From: an uncultured Bacteroidales bacterium
GTDB taxonomy: Bacteria > Bacteroidota > Bacteroidia > Bacteroidales > Paludibacteraceae
Length of the DNA stretch: 5,169 nucleotides
Direction: 5' to 3'
NCBI GenBank assembly: GCA_934716995.1
Contig: CAKUYO010000086.1
Coordinates: 1-5,169 of the forward strand
Notes under the pieces: model-generated
The model's input: only the letters and a program-made list of their open reading frames with translations
What the model was told of the DNA's origin: nothing
Databases searched by the model: none
Shown: positions 4,488-5,169 of the stretch, one piece after another
Layout of the letters: each line of letters starts with the position of its first letter
Position numbering within the stretch: the first letter of the stretch is position 1
Program-made: the position numbers and the translations under genes

Positions 4488-5169
4488 ATGAAACTGACGG
4501 AGTGTCAGGCCAGCACAGACTATACGAAATACTGGCTATCACCATACACCAATTCGCAATATCCAGACTTTAAGACACCTTATTTGAAGATAAAAGGTGA
4601 TGCGGCAAAAGATGTGAAAGTCAATGATATTGTTTACTGGGTAGAAAGAAGTCCTAGTGCCACGATTGAGAGAAAAATGTCTGTACAATGCGGAATTATC
4701 GTAGACGTATATCCAGATTGTTATGTTGCCAACCATCTTGCAGTTGCTGAATATATCACGTTCAGACTGTATGACGAAAAGACAGAAAAATTGTTTACAG
4801 ACACCGAATCTTGGCGTGAATATTTTCAGAATGTATCTTGGAGAAAATATCCATCTAAAAAGGAGCTATCTGACAGTAGGTATTTGTTTACCTTCAATCG
4901 AAAACCGCTATATGAACTTATCGGTGGTAAACCACCGAATTTAAAAGATGTTGACGATATTAAGGCGGCGTACGAATCCGGTATTATTTGTAAAAGAAAT
5001 GACGTAGTTGGGTATGCCACTTGTCCTTACAGCGAGATTGATAAAGGTAGTTGGAAACCAATCTTAAAAAGTGACTACGAGTCTGATAACACAACACTTT
5101 CTAAAAGTCTGACGTTTACAACGTATGATGATGCAGTAAGATTAAAAGATTGTATCGAACATGAATATG
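4488..5169 (+). CDS. Hypothetical protein, partial (227 codons, open at right edge)
   Basis: An open frame from ATG 4488 to the window end with no stop, preceded by AGGAGGT and its own consensus promoter, so the start is secure. Not recognised. The N-terminus is aromatic and proline-containing (YTKYWLSPYTNSQYPDFK, 12-29). A beta-type segment follows, DVKVNDIVYWVER (42-54) ... VQCGIIVDVYPDCYVAN (66-82), whose 'k-v-n-D-i-V-Y' then 'G-I-I-V' spacing resembles an SH3-like barrel (a guess). The middle is charged and helical (EYFQNVSWRKYPSKKEL, 110-126). Later come ICKRNDVVGYATC, similar in feel to the first barrel-like segment and perhaps a second copy, and TYDDAVRLKDCIEHEY at the cut end. No membrane segment or signal peptide is seen. 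It is the first gene of a new transcription unit rather than part of the nucleotide operon. Confidence 0.85.
   Translation, partial: MKLTECQASTDYTKYWLSPYTNSQYPDFKTPYLKIKGDAAKDVKVNDIVYWVERSPSATIERKMSVQCGIIVDVYPDCYVANHLAVAEYITFRLYDEKTEKLFTDTESWREYFQNVSWRKYPSKKELSDSRYLFTFNRKPLYELIGGKPPNLKDVDDIKAAYESGIICKRNDVVGYATCPYSEIDKGSWKPILKSDYESDNTTLSKSLTFTTYDDAVRLKDCIEHEY

Noticed and set aside
4539..5020. Short frames inside the last gene (4539-4736 minus, 4723-4944 plus, 4826-5020 minus)
   Set aside because: All overlap the long open frame from 4488, which has the promoter and AGGAGGT; none has start signals.
1..5169. tRNA or rRNA genes, CRISPR arrays, insertion-sequence ends, or alternative genetic code
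   Set aside because: No cloverleaf-like segment, evenly spaced repeats, transposase motifs or terminal inverted repeats were noticed, and no real gene is interrupted by an in-frame TAG or TGA.

Overview
The window looks like part of a tailed-phage (or prophage) genome from a low-GC Gram-positive host, probably a gut-type Clostridia/Firmicutes. The reasons are short genes packed on one strand with gaps of 0-15 bases or small overlaps, strong AGGAGG-type ribosome binding sites, AT-rich codon use, and gene types typical of phages: trimeric dUTPase, a small P-loop kinase of the phage dNMP-kinase type, an N4 Gp49/Sf6 Gp66-family protein, a DUF5662-like protein, and what looks like the C-terminal end of a phage DNA polymerase III alpha subunit. 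No tRNA, rRNA, CRISPR array or insertion sequence was seen. The standard genetic code fits throughout; all stops seen are TAA or TGA.

Layout. Bases 1-206 read best as the 3' part of a minus-strand gene running off the left edge. Around 207-218 the coding strand flips abruptly. From about 219 to 704 an open plus-strand frame resembles the C-terminal, OB-fold-like end of a phage replicative polymerase and has no believable start codon. Bases 716-4412 are one tight plus-strand operon: two small unknown proteins (716-952, 954-1217), a P-loop nucleotide or dNMP kinase (1214-1720), dUTPase (1732-2244), an unknown aromatic-rich protein (2254-2712), a DUF5662-like protein with an HD-like pattern of histidines (2699-3250), a full-length FolD (3256-4044) and a Gp49/Gp66-family protein (4044-4412). 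A rho-independent terminator follows. A perfect-consensus extended -10 promoter is built into that terminator and drives a new gene (4488 to the right edge) that is still open where the window ends.

Working together. dUTPase makes dUMP and keeps uracil out of DNA. A dNMP kinase would raise monophosphates towards dNTPs. FolD makes 5,10-methylene-tetrahydrofolate, the one-carbon donor that thymidylate synthase uses to turn dUMP into dTMP. Next to a polymerase fragment, the operon therefore reads as an early dNTP-supply and replication module. No thymidylate synthase is in the window; it may lie outside or be supplied by the host.

Most worth a second look: the head-to-head gene-fragment junction near 207-218, the promoter nested in the terminator at 4424-4459, the phage FolD, and the unusual start codons of folD and the kinase gene.
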